64,000 nucleotides of DNA, taken from Pseudomonas svalbardensis (lineage in GTDB: Bacteria > Pseudomonadota > Gammaproteobacteria > Pseudomonadales > Pseudomonadaceae). Positions 26,432 through 36,700 of the stretch are shown in pieces. Position 1 is the first letter of the stretch, and every line of letters starts with the position of its first letter. Both the position numbers and the translations under genes were made by a program. The notes below the pieces were generated by a model. It saw only the letters and a program-made list of their open reading frames with translations. It was not told the DNA's origin and ran no database searches. The stretch covers positions 807,001 through 871,000 of the forward strand of contig NZ_CP125619.1 of NCBI RefSeq assembly GCF_030053115.1, given 5' to 3'.

Positions 26432-29215
26432 TCAATGCTCAGTACCCCTGATGTGCAGGACATGAGCATTGAACGATTGATAGTCTCTAATACTGCGCCC
26501 GGTCGGGATATTGATGCCTTGAGGAATGATGCCGCTGCAATTGTGACAGGCAGGAAATGCCTCGGGGGCGCTACCTCTCATTAAGGTATCCGTGAACAGG
26601 TGTAAGTCAGTAAGCAACCTTTCAGCACGGTTTGGATAGAGTGCTACTACCGAGTTCAAGAGCCTGACTTCTGAGTGAGCCCCTGGACCGCCAGCTCTTA
26701 TCGGAATGATTCCGTCGCTGTGCTCGATATGCGTTGCGATAAGGTCTCGCGTATCCGGTTGTAGTTCATGGCTTTGACTGATAGTCCTGCTCAGGGTTGG
26801 CTCAGCTATCAGTTCAGCTTCGGTGAAGCTTTTTTTATGTAGCGGGTCGTCTTTCGCTGCGCTGTATCGCGTGGATAAATCCGTCAAGTACTCGGCAGCA
26901 TCATTGATTTTGTAACTTCCGAAGTTCAGGTAGAACTCGGTGCTCGTAGCGCTGCCCTCATAGCCCGCGTCTACACCTTTATAGTCAGTCGGGCCTTTTT
27001 TGGGCGCTGCGATGTTGAAAAAGTCCATAAATGTTTGCTCATGCACTGGGTTTACCGCATAGGAATGAGCAACAAGATGATCCTTCAGCACGCCTTTGGT
27101 GAATTTGTAGTCCGGGTTCGTTCCGATATGTTTCTTGCGGAAACTCTCCCGCTTCGCCGGTGTTGCGCCGGGATACTCGTGAAAGGCTGATGACATGATC
27201 TGTTGTGATCTGGCTCTGCCCAGAGCCTCATAACTCTTGACGATATCGTCTTTCCCCAGGCCTTGGTGATCGACGAATCTCACCGGGTTATTCCCGACCA
27301 TGCAATACAGATTCAACCCGTCTACCGGACCTGCCGGATCGGGACTGACCCAGCGCTGTAACCATGGCGCGTAATACCGTTGGCCGTAGTAATACAACCC
27401 ACTGGCATCGCGCTCCTTGCCTGAGTAGCGAATGGTTCTGTACTTCGCTTCCAGTACTGTACGGGCAGCCCTCCAGGCCGTGCCGCCATAGGGGTAATAA
27501 CCTTCCTCGCTGATCAGGTTGCCTTCGGCGTCCAGCTCCATTGTATTGGAGCCCAGGTGGTCATCGAAGCTGTAACGCAAAGCGTCATTGGTGATAGCCA
27601 AGGGAGTTCCCAGGCTCCAATGCAGACAACGCACACTGCAGCGCCCTGCTTGCACAGTGATGACATCGAGTGTCTGCGCAGTGCTTTCACGGATTTCCAG
27701 GCCCGGCAAATAGGTGACGTCATTGCTGTGGAGGAGCGCGTGTGCCTTTTGGGTTTGTCGTTTGCGAACGCGTTGACCGTTGCCGTCGTAGAGGTAGCTT
27801 TCCGTATCCGCTGCTTGCTCTGTGCGTTCGACCAGTGTCACGCGTTGTAATTGGTTGCGTGCGTTCCACTCCATAGGTTGCCCGGCGTGCAGCAGTTGTA
27901 GATTGCCGTTGGTGTCGAATCCCTTTTCAAAGTCGGGTGTCGGATCGCCCGTTGTCCATAACAGCCCGCGATTGCTGTCAGGGGCGATGCTCATCTCACG
28001 GGTGTAATTATTTCCCGCGCGCTGATGTTGCAGCTTGATCAGATTTGCGCGCTCATCATAGGTGTAGCGCTGAGTGAAGTTGAGTAGACGGCTCTGGTCA
28101 CCCGGTCTCGACAACCAATCGGGGAGCGATGCGTGAATGCGGGCTCCCTGCTCTTCACGACCCGAAGCCTGGGTCAACTGATAGAGGCTGTCGTAGACAT
28201 AAGTGCTGACCGGTTGTATGCGTTGGTTGGCGTTGTGCTGTTCGGGTTTGGTGTGATCCTCGACGTTCAACACATTGCCGACAGCGTCATAGGCGTAGTG
28301 CAGCTCTTGGAGAACCCTTCCTTCTCGCGATGTTTTCAGTTGGTTCATGCGGCCATTTTCAGGCGTGTAAAGCGCTGCACTGGTGATCTTTCCACCCAGG
28401 GTCTGCGATTCGATCTGACCCCGGGCGTTGTAGCTGACCTGATCGAGAATAAGCCTGCGTTCGATGGCACCATTGAGTTGCAGGGTGACTTGTTTGAGCT
28501 GTCCGGCGATATCGAACCAGAAGCATTGCGTGTGCCCTTTGGCATCTTCTTGTTCGAGGATCTCGCCAGTGGGTGCGTACTGCCAGTGGGTGGTGTACTC
28601 GGTGTCGTTTTTTAGCAGAACATCACGTTTGCCGAGTTCTTCCGGCCAGTCCGCTGTTTGTTGATCTTTCAGGAACTGTCGCGTTTCGCTGAGCAACTTT
28701 CCCGTCAGGTCATACTCGGATAAAAGCAGTTTGCCTGCCGGATCATCATGGCGAATCAACCGACCGCACTGGTTCGTTTTCGCATAGTCGGTTGAGTTGT
28801 CTGCATAAGTAAAACGCTCGATGGCCCGGAGGGTTTTTCCGGCGGGTTCTTCGTAAATCACCGTTGGGCGCAACTGATTGTCATGGTGCGTCTGCCAATG
28901 GTTACCGCGAGAGTCCCACTTTTGCGCCGCCTGTCCCGCTTCGCCGAAGAAGGTCAGGCGCCAGCCTGCATCTATGCTTTGGGTCAGTAACAAAGCTCCC
29001 GACAGACTGCTGAACTGCTTTGAGTCAGCTGTTGTTACGCTGGCGCTGCTGCGTTGTTCAACGACCTGACCATTGATTTCATGTACGTAACGAGCAATAC
29101 GGGCCTGAGGTTGTGCGATGGATTCATTGCACAGGTAGGTGACTTCGCGGACCCGAAAGCCACGGCCGTCGACGACGTTCAGTGTCGGGGTGTGATGATG
29201 AATGTTGGTACTCAT
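26432..29215 (-). CDS. TcC component of insecticidal toxin complex, RHS-repeat protein with deaminase-like C-terminus
   Basis: 927 residues. Residues 1 to about 652 are RHS/YD repeats ending in the conserved core (RYSGKERDASGLYYYGQRYY, DPAGPVDGLNLY, NNPVRFVDHQG), where TcC proteins cut themselves to free the toxic tail. The remaining 275 residues are the variable effector. They contain GAHSEVRLLN (H847, E849) and ACHNCSG (C890, C893), which match the HxE plus CxxC zinc-binding signature of the cytidine-deaminase-like toxin superfamily. The tail would be held in the TcB/TcC cocoon and injected through the TcA pore. The start overlaps the TcB stop by an ATGA. No cognate immunity gene is seen, as usual for Tc effectors. 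Confidence 0.9.
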   Translation of the reverse strand: MSTNIHHHTPTLNVVDGRGFRVREVTYLCNESIAQPQARIARYVHEINGQVVEQRSSASVTTADSKQFSSLSGALLLTQSIDAGWRLTFFGEAGQAAQKWDSRGNHWQTHHDNQLRPTVIYEEPAGKTLRAIERFTYADNSTDYAKTNQCGRLIRHDDPAGKLLLSEYDLTGKLLSETRQFLKDQQTADWPEELGKRDVLLKNDTEYTTHWQYAPTGEILEQEDAKGHTQCFWFDIAGQLKQVTLQLNGAIERRLILDQVSYNARGQIESQTLGGKITSAALYTPENGRMNQLKTSREGRVLQELHYAYDAVGNVLNVEDHTKPEQHNANQRIQPVSTYVYDSLYQLTQASGREEQGARIHASLPDWLSRPGDQSRLLNFTQRYTYDERANLIKLQHQRAGNNYTREMSIAPDSNRGLLWTTGDPTPDFEKGFDTNGNLQLLHAGQPMEWNARNQLQRVTLVERTEQAADTESYLYDGNGQRVRKRQTQKAHALLHSNDVTYLPGLEIRESTAQTLDVITVQAGRCSVRCLHWSLGTPLAITNDALRYSFDDHLGSNTMELDAEGNLISEEGYYPYGGTAWRAARTVLEAKYRTIRYSGKERDASGLYYYGQRYYAPWLQRWVSPDPAGPVDGLNLYCMVGNNPVRFVDHQGLGKDDIVKSYEALGRARSQQIMSSAFHEYPGATPAKRESFRKKHIGTNPDYKFTKGVLKDHLVAHSYAVNPVHEQTFMDFFNIAAPKKGPTDYKGVDAGYEGSATSTEFYLNFGSYKINDAAEYLTDLSTRYSAAKDDPLHKKSFTEAELIAEPTLSRTISQSHELQPDTRDLIATHIEHSDGIIPIRAGGPGAHSEVRLLNSVVALYPNRAERLLTDLHLFTDTLMRGSAPEAFPACHNCSGIIPQGINIPTGRSIRDYQSFNAHVLHIRGTEH

Positions 29216-32200
29216 ACTTCGCCTCCATGCGTAGTTGAATCATTGAGCGATGTGTCGGGCCGGGTGTCGTTCTCGTCCTCGGTGATGGAATACCAGGAGT
29301 GGTAGGTGTACCGACGCTCGTCGCCCTTGGCATTGATGACGCGAATGAGTCGGCCCAGTGGGTCATGGAAATGCTGATCGCAAAGCCCTGACTGACGTAG
29401 GGACTCATCGTTGATGTACCGATGCCGGTCACTGAAGTAGGGTCGATAGGTACGAATGACCAGGCCTTTATTGTCGTATTCGATACGCTCGCTGACACGC
29501 CAGCGAAGATCGACTTTGCGTTCTAGCGGTTTGTCATTCAACCGCGTCAGTGTGCCGCCTTCATTGACGATCCAGGCCATTCCCGACTCGACTTTTTGTT
29601 TGCTTTGTAACTGCCGGCCAAAACCATCCCAGCAAACGACGGCGATGCGGGTTTGTCTTTCAGAGTCGCTGTGGAATCGGTCTGCCTGCATCGTGGCGCA
29701 GTGCACCGGTTCGCGCTCCACGCGTTCTATCAGCGTCTGGAGTGTTTGCTCGTAAGGTGTTTTGGTACTGAGGTCGGCCAGGCGAGTACGGGCGCTGGCG
29801 CGGACATGCCCGCTGGGCAACAGATCGCCTTGTGCAACGGCTTGCTTGCGCCACTCCTGCTCTTGCGTGGTGGTGGCCGCAATATGTCCCATCCAACTGA
29901 GCGGAGAGTAAAAGTAGGCGCTGGCGACATTCTGGATTGCCCTGCCGGGATTTTCGATGGCGATGTCGGGCCGCTCATCGTAATGGCGGGTATAGGTGGC
30001 AATGGGATGGAAGCCGATATCCTCACCAGAGATGCTTTTGTGGTAACTGACGGCTTGAACTTGTCCGGCTACATCGTACAACGCTTCCTGGACATTACCG
30101 TTGGGGTCGGTGATCTGTTTTGGCTGGAGTGTTCGGTAGTCAATATTTGATGCTGTGGTGGTGCAGTTGTCCGGTAGTTTGACAGTGGTGGTCAGGCAGT
30201 AATAAGAGTCGTAGGTGATAGCCGTTGGGCCATGCTGTTGGCTTTCCTTGAATGTCAGCGCCCTGAAAAAACCGTCCACTTTTGCATATGTGGTGAAACC
30301 GCGTCGTACTGACCAGAGGTTGCCCTGTTTATCCCACTCCTTGTCGGCGGCTAAAGCGATGGGCATTTTTTTGTAGCCACTGTCCTGAAGTTTTTTCGTC
30401 ATATCAAAAGACGCGTTGCCCGATTGAAGTTTGAGCACGTCGTAGGCCTTCAACGCCAGCTCATTGAGTTCGGCTGCTTCCAGGTGATCAACCAAGGCTT
30501 CGACGCTGGCCTGGCCATCAGCGAAGGTGTCGCTTGCGTCTGGTTTTCTGTAACGCTGTAAAGACAGGCCGGTCATGACCCGCCTGGTTTTCCAGGTCGC
30601 TGAATTGCTCAGTTCAAGTATGTTTTCATAGTTGATGGCTTTGGGGTCCAGGCCTCCGGTCGAGGGTGCCTTGGGCAACCTCAACGCGTTGGTGCGTTGC
30701 AGGTAACGCAGGCCCAGGTGCCTGCCCTGCTTGTTGACGTTGATGAATTGAGCTTTTGTTTCGTTCAGGTAGTAATACTGCTGGTCCTCGTCATGGGCAT
30801 CGCCCCACCATTTGTTTTGCCAGGTATCCGTGAAAGGGGGGGAATCGGTAGCCGTTTTACGCCGTGCGTAACTGATCTCCAGGCTGTGGGTGAGGTGACC
30901 GTATGAGTCCCATTCCAGATTTAGCGTGTGGGTGCAGCGAGGATCATCAGGAATGCGCTCGTACTGATAGTTAATGGATTCCACGACCGCGGGATGCACG
31001 ATTGAATAGGGACTGTGTTTCCCCAGGCCTCTGAACTCACGTATCAGGTACCGATGTTGTTGCACCGAGTAAGGGTGCTTTGCTTTCGGGTCCTGGTCCT
31101 GACCGTACGTTTCTACCCGCAAAGTGTGGCCGCTCAACGCTCGAGCGAACTCACGCATTCGGGCCTGCCTGTGACGGACGGCGTCAACGACCGACGTGTG
31201 TTCGGCTGACCCCCAGCTTTCTCCCATCACGAGAGCTGTTGCCTTCAGGTCTACGGCTGTCGTATCGCTACGGTTGTAACCAAGGTTGGACGGGTCTACC
31301 TCTTCACCGGTGTGGAACCAGGTCTTGGTCAGTGTCGCTGAGGTGTGAGGACTGTTCTCTGTGCTGCCACGGCTGGTTGGGCTATCGGTTTGCTGGAGCA
31401 GGCCGAAACCCCGGAACTCTCGTTCGGTGCTGTCGTAGAAGCCACGTCGATATTTGAACCGCTGGGTCAGCCGATTGCCGGTGATTTCGTCGTGCTGGGT
31501 CTGTTGTTTGACCAGGAACAGAGGAAATGGCAAACGTGAGATCGCTGGTTTTTTGTTCTTGAGTAACTGCTTTTTTTCGTCCAGCCACTCTTGTGCAGAA
31601 CTGCGATAGCTGACGCTGCCGCTAGCGCCCATGTTGTTGTTGGTCGACTTGAGCAAGTAGGGTTTGGTGTCAATGAAGTCATAGCGCCAATGCCGGTTTT
31701 CCTCTCCGGGTACGCTGAAAACCAGACTGGAGCAGCCAACCCCCTGCAGGTCTGCGGCGCTGACCTTGCAAAGCCGGTCATGGCGCAGGCCTTCGGGCCA
31801 GGGTAAGTCGACCGCAGGCCCCAGTTTGTTGCCGCCGTGGTTCATGAAAATGCGCGCGCAATCAGGTTGCAGATAAATAAGGTCAGCGGCCCCCGAGCCG
31901 TCCAGGTCGGCCAGCAGGACGCGTGATGCATCGAATTGCTCGTATGAGAAATCCAGGGTGGCGATCACCCGCCCCTTCCCGAAGCGTCCATGGCCCAGGT
32001 TGGGCCAGCATTTCACCTCGTTGTGACGAATACGGATCAGGTGCTGTTGGCCACTGCCCAGAAGATCGCTGAAGGCCACCAGTTCACCGGGTGAGTTGCC
32101 GGGCTGCGGCAGATCATCTTCATCGGTGTGGCGTGACACCTCGGTTGCGGGGGCGAAGCCAGTTTTGTTCTGGTTGGCGTACAGGCGCACACTGCGCGGT

Positions 32201-33753
32201 CCGATCATGATCAGATCGCTGCGCCCGGCCCCCATCAGACTGGCCAATTGTCCTTGAGGATGGAAAATCTCGGTCGGAACAGCGGTGAATGAGGTGAAAT
32301 TCGACCAATCTCCTTCCGAACTCAGCGTGAAGAAACCGCTGAACTCGGGGTGTGCCACGACCCAGTCCGGACGGCCGTCACCGCTGAGGTCACCGAGAAA
32401 TTGTCGAGGAGATTTTCGGCTGTCGGCCAGCGGGATTCGTGGCAGCTCGCGCCATGGTGCGTACATGACGTGATCTCCTGCGTTGTCGTCCCGCAAAGGC
32501 TGGCTGTAGCGCCAGCTTTTGTCTGTTCGATGAAGAATGCCCGGCAGTCCTTCTCCCAGTAGATCGACGAACTGAAACCGCTCCTGGTGATTGAGCCTGG
32601 CCAGCGCCTCGAAGGGTTTGAAGTGGCGAGCCTGAGGCTTGAGCGTGAAACCGGTGTAGGTGAACTCAAGTGGAGGTTGGTATTCATTGGTATTGTCGCC
32701 AAAGGCTTGGTTCAACGCTGCGCTCAGGCAGTTATAGGATAGAGCGCCGGTTTGATACTGGAGCAGGAGGCGGCGCACCAGTATTGGTTCGCGGCCCATC
32801 GATGTTTCATCCGGGAAGTAATGAAACATCAGAATCTGTTGGCACAAGCGTTGAGTGCCCAATCCAAAACCGTAGGCGAACTCCGAGAACGGATCACTGC
32901 GTACAGAGCACGGCAGCGTCCCTTCGTACCCAGGCGTGTCTTCCAGGCTAACGCTGCGTTCGCCATAGTCGAAACACAGCTCGAAATGCCATTTTTTATC
33001 GTTGAGGCCATCGACTTTGCACAGGTACAACTGTGAGTCAGCGTGGAAGTTGCCATAGCGCACGCGGCTCAGGTAGCGCTGGGCGCGGTAATCGGCGGAG
33101 CTCTGAGTAGCGGCCTCATCAGCGGTGTACTCATAAAGAATATGCTCGCCATGAGCATTCATGCTTTCTTCGAGCAACCACTCGCCTACCCGTACTGATG
33201 CGTCGGGATCTGCGCGATGTGCCGACGGTGTTTTTCCGTACAGGTGTTGGCTGCCGTCGGCGCCGTGTATCAGCCAGAAGCCCGGTTTGTTTGTGGCGCA
33301 GGACCAATGCTCGATCAAATCGAAGGCGACTTCGATCCGAGGTCGATAACGCACGACAGCATGTTGCACCAGCTGTTTGCCGTCGCTGCACATCTTGTGG
33401 CTGGATTTGATTGCGCCTGTTGTTCTGTCCCGCTCAGGCATCCAGACCTCACCACCGGGGCCGACGAACAAATCATCGTGGGTGTAGGCCGGGACGCCCA
33501 GACGGGTGTGTCGTGTAACGGTAGGCAGGGACAATTTCCAGCCGAGGCCGAAAATACCGTTGCCTTGAGCACTGCTGTAGTTCAGGGCCAGAGCAGGGGC
33601 ATATCCGCGACCCGGTGAAACAGGCAGCGGGATCTCACTGGAAGCCGCACCGCTGGAGCCTACCGGGCCTAAGCCATTACCAATGCTTTGAATCGCCCCG
33701 CCGCCCTTGGGCAGGGCCGGAAGATCGACAGGTATGGAGGTTTGTTCGCTCAT
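29212..33753 (-). CDS. TcB component of insecticidal toxin complex (SpvB / VCBS-repeat protein)
   Basis: 1513 residues. The N-terminus (LPALPKGGGAIQSIGNGLGPVGSSGAASSEIPLPVSPGRG) is the SpvB-type domain. The middle holds FG-GAP/VCBS propeller repeats (LLGEGLPGILHRT, DLSGDGRPDWVV, LLADLDGSGAADLIYL), followed by the TcdB middle domains, then RHS-like strands at the end. TcB forms the lower half of the cocoon and docks on the TcA C-terminus to open the gate. It overlaps its neighbours by ATGA on both sides, so TcA2, TcB and TcC are made in step. Confidence 0.93.
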   Translation of the reverse strand: MSEQTSIPVDLPALPKGGGAIQSIGNGLGPVGSSGAASSEIPLPVSPGRGYAPALALNYSSAQGNGIFGLGWKLSLPTVTRHTRLGVPAYTHDDLFVGPGGEVWMPERDRTTGAIKSSHKMCSDGKQLVQHAVVRYRPRIEVAFDLIEHWSCATNKPGFWLIHGADGSQHLYGKTPSAHRADPDASVRVGEWLLEESMNAHGEHILYEYTADEAATQSSADYRAQRYLSRVRYGNFHADSQLYLCKVDGLNDKKWHFELCFDYGERSVSLEDTPGYEGTLPCSVRSDPFSEFAYGFGLGTQRLCQQILMFHYFPDETSMGREPILVRRLLLQYQTGALSYNCLSAALNQAFGDNTNEYQPPLEFTYTGFTLKPQARHFKPFEALARLNHQERFQFVDLLGEGLPGILHRTDKSWRYSQPLRDDNAGDHVMYAPWRELPRIPLADSRKSPRQFLGDLSGDGRPDWVVAHPEFSGFFTLSSEGDWSNFTSFTAVPTEIFHPQGQLASLMGAGRSDLIMIGPRSVRLYANQNKTGFAPATEVSRHTDEDDLPQPGNSPGELVAFSDLLGSGQQHLIRIRHNEVKCWPNLGHGRFGKGRVIATLDFSYEQFDASRVLLADLDGSGAADLIYLQPDCARIFMNHGGNKLGPAVDLPWPEGLRHDRLCKVSAADLQGVGCSSLVFSVPGEENRHWRYDFIDTKPYLLKSTNNNMGASGSVSYRSSAQEWLDEKKQLLKNKKPAISRLPFPLFLVKQQTQHDEITGNRLTQRFKYRRGFYDSTEREFRGFGLLQQTDSPTSRGSTENSPHTSATLTKTWFHTGEEVDPSNLGYNRSDTTAVDLKATALVMGESWGSAEHTSVVDAVRHRQARMREFARALSGHTLRVETYGQDQDPKAKHPYSVQQHRYLIREFRGLGKHSPYSIVHPAVVESINYQYERIPDDPRCTHTLNLEWDSYGHLTHSLEISYARRKTATDSPPFTDTWQNKWWGDAHDEDQQYYYLNETKAQFINVNKQGRHLGLRYLQRTNALRLPKAPSTGGLDPKAINYENILELSNSATWKTRRVMTGLSLQRYRKPDASDTFADGQASVEALVDHLEAAELNELALKAYDVLKLQSGNASFDMTKKLQDSGYKKMPIALAADKEWDKQGNLWSVRRGFTTYAKVDGFFRALTFKESQQHGPTAITYDSYYCLTTTVKLPDNCTTTASNIDYRTLQPKQITDPNGNVQEALYDVAGQVQAVSYHKSISGEDIGFHPIATYTRHYDERPDIAIENPGRAIQNVASAYFYSPLSWMGHIAATTTQEQEWRKQAVAQGDLLPSGHVRASARTRLADLSTKTPYEQTLQTLIERVEREPVHCATMQADRFHSDSERQTRIAVVCWDGFGRQLQSKQKVESGMAWIVNEGGTLTRLNDKPLERKVDLRWRVSERIEYDNKGLVIRTYRPYFSDRHRYINDESLRQSGLCDQHFHDPLGRLIRVINAKGDERRYTYHSWYSITEDENDTRPDTSLNDSTTHGGEV

Positions 33754-36700
33754 CGGGCACCCCCATCAGCCTTGGCGGTGTACTGCACCTGCACGATGAT
33801 ATCGGTGAGCGATTCGAGCATGGCTTTCTGAGCGGTGTGATTAGGGAACGACAGCTTCCATTTTGAAATTGCGCCGGTGTACTCGAAGGGTAGATAGCGT
33901 TCGTCCTGAAAGTTCAACGTGAACAGACCGCTGTCGTCGATACCGGTCGAAAGGGCTATTTGCTGACTGGCTCGTCGGCTACTCATCTTGCTGCCGTTGG
34001 GCATGACAACATCGCTGCTGGTCTGGGTCAGGGTAGCGCGGATATCCTCATAAGGGCCCAGGATCGCCGGCAGGGAGATGCTGATGCTCTTGATGCGGCG
34101 CAGGCAGTGCCCTGGGTAGTCATTGTCAAACAGGGGCTGGGTCAGTTCGAATTCACATGAGCCATTACTTATAAGACCTGACTTGAGGCCTGTGACCGAA
34201 GGTCTCCCACCCTCCACGGGCGTATCGTTCCAGGGCTTATTGATGGATGCAGGGGCCTTGTCCTTGTCTTTGAGCAGGCGTAACGACACGGTCTTGCGAA
34301 TTTCCAGCTCGCGCTCATGACCCAAAAGGTAGGCGCTCTTCATCTTCAGCAAGCCCAGCTTCATCGACTCCCCAGGGCCGAGTCCGCGATAGGTACTGTT
34401 CCAGCCCTGAGGCTGGAAGAACGGCTGTGTCGAATACTCGGCCATCTCGTAGCGCCAACACGACTCGGTGAGTTGGCACAGCGACAAGGCTTCGTCATAC
34501 GCTTGGTAATAGAAGATGGACAGCTGGCCAGTGAACCACTGGTAAAGCTGCGAGCTGGTAAAGCGCTTGCTGAGGAAGTCGTAGGTGGTTCTGGCTTGGT
34601 TGAGTGCCGTTTGAGTCTGTCGCAACAGCAGCAGAGAGGCTGTCTCCCGTTCGGCTTCAAGTGCCAGTTGTGCATCGAGTTGTGCGATTTCGAGTTTTGC
34701 CTGATCGCGAGCGAGCGTCCACTCCTGATGGCGACGACGGTATTGCTCAGCACGTTCGAGGGATTCGCCAGCGCCATGAGCAGCTGCTGCCGCGCCTTGA
34801 GCTCCGGCCATGACCGCAAAGGGCACCCCCTCGACGCGATGACCGCCGTCAGCCAAGCCAAAAATGTTGGGGAGGACCTTCAGGCCGTGGCCGGCCACCT
34901 GGGCAGCGTAGGCAGAGGCTTCAGCAATACGCCCTGTGAGGTGCAATGTGGCGGCGGCGACTTCTCCAGGGTTGACCACCTCATTGACCAGTTGACTGTA
35001 ATAATCCACACGCCCCTCGACAATGGCTTTACTGGCAAGCAAGGCCTCCTTGTTCTTTTGGTCGATCTTCAACGCCTGGGTTTGTAGGTCGACGGTAATG
35101 TTTGCCAAATCCCAGAGGTGTTGCTGCTGAATTTCCTGATAGATGGCTTGCTCGGTACGCTCGATGAATGACAACAGCGATGTACCGAACTGAATCACGG
35201 TATCTACCGCGCTTATGGCATGGGCATGCAGGGTGCTGAAGCGGTAGGGCGGGATATCCAGACTTGGGCGTCGGTCAATGCCGGGTTCTGCCGCACGCTG
35301 AGGATTGGAGCGCAGTAAGTCGCCTGGTGCAGCGGGCGCCGTGAAGAGGGAGAGACTCAGTGGCTTGCCGACAATGTCGAGATTATGTCTAAGGTTGTGC
35401 AAGCGACTTTCCAGCTTTTCCCAGCGCGAGATCAGCACCGGGTTGAACGGTAGACGCAAGTGTGGCGTGTCAATCGCGTGTACCGAGGGGGGCGGTGCAT
35501 ACGGACGCACGCACACCTCGGGCGCAACGTTGGAGGAGGTTGTTGTCGGTTGATTTTTTTTCTTTATGCCAAGCTCATTCTCAAAAGCGCGCAGTGTGCT
35601 GTTGGTCTCGTCACTGAATTTTTGCAGTGTGACGGTAGACCAGAGGTCGGTTTGTCTTAGATCCGGGCGAGGGCCCAGCAGGTCCAGTGCGCGGATGTAC
35701 CAGAGCTTGGCTTCCGCCAGCCCATCGGAGGTCAACGTGCGGTATGCCGTGTCACCGCGATTGGCCAGGATATCAATGTAGAGCATGTACAAGGCTTTGC
35801 GAAAGTGCACGGGATAACTAAGGGCAATCTGATGCGGGTCTTGTGGGCCCTGGATGGCGTAGCTGGGTTGGCCGGGGGCTGGAGTGGCGCTGATCAATGG
35901 CACGGCATTCCAATAGTCGGGGTTGCCTTCATTGATTTTTTTGCGGCCAGGGTTGAACACGTATTGCAACCAGCGTTCGGCCTCACCGTATTGGCGCTCC
36001 AGGTTAAAGCGGTGTGCCACCAGCCATGGAAGATAAAGGAACAACTCTACAAAGTAGCGACCATAGGCGCCGTAGAAATCCATTTTCTCAGGCGTACCGG
36101 TTGCTTCAAAAGAAGGCTCCTGCAGGTGCTGAGTCTCCCAGCTCAGCAGTTTGTCCATGCCCGTTTCGGCGCGCTCGATCAGATGCCTGGCGAAGGTGAT
36201 GTTCATTCGGATGGGAGTGCGATCTTTGGTTACCGAGCCGTCACTTTTTTCTATTGCGGACTTTGCAAAGTCAATAAATTCTGTCGTGCCTGAATTATCG
36301 GCCAGGCGAAAGTCAAATCGAGGGGCTTTAAGTTTGTCGCTGTCCGCGTTTATTCGGCTGAACTGGAGTGTTCTTTTGTTTGCCTTATTCCACTCGCTGG
36401 CAGCCGTGAAAGGAATACCCGAATGAAGAAGCTTATGCATTATTGCTATGGCAAGTTCTTCAGTGTTGGATCGTGTAGGACTCGTTGTGATATTCGAGTC
36501 TCTATCGATATCCATCGATAGTTGGAACTGCGGCGCAATATCTGACCTGGGGAGCTGGTCGTTTACATACAGGCCAATGTGCAATGAATGCGTTGAGTGA
36601 TGCTCGTCATTGAGGGCAATGGTGTGTGTGTCCAGCTTGATATCGGCCAGGTTCTTACCGTGAAACAATGCACGTGAAGCGTAACCCTGTAGACAGGTCT

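Noticed and set aside
26432..29215. A type VI secretion RHS effector
   Set aside because: It is the last gene of a coupled TcA/TcB/TcC set, with no VgrG, PAAR domain or immunity gene.
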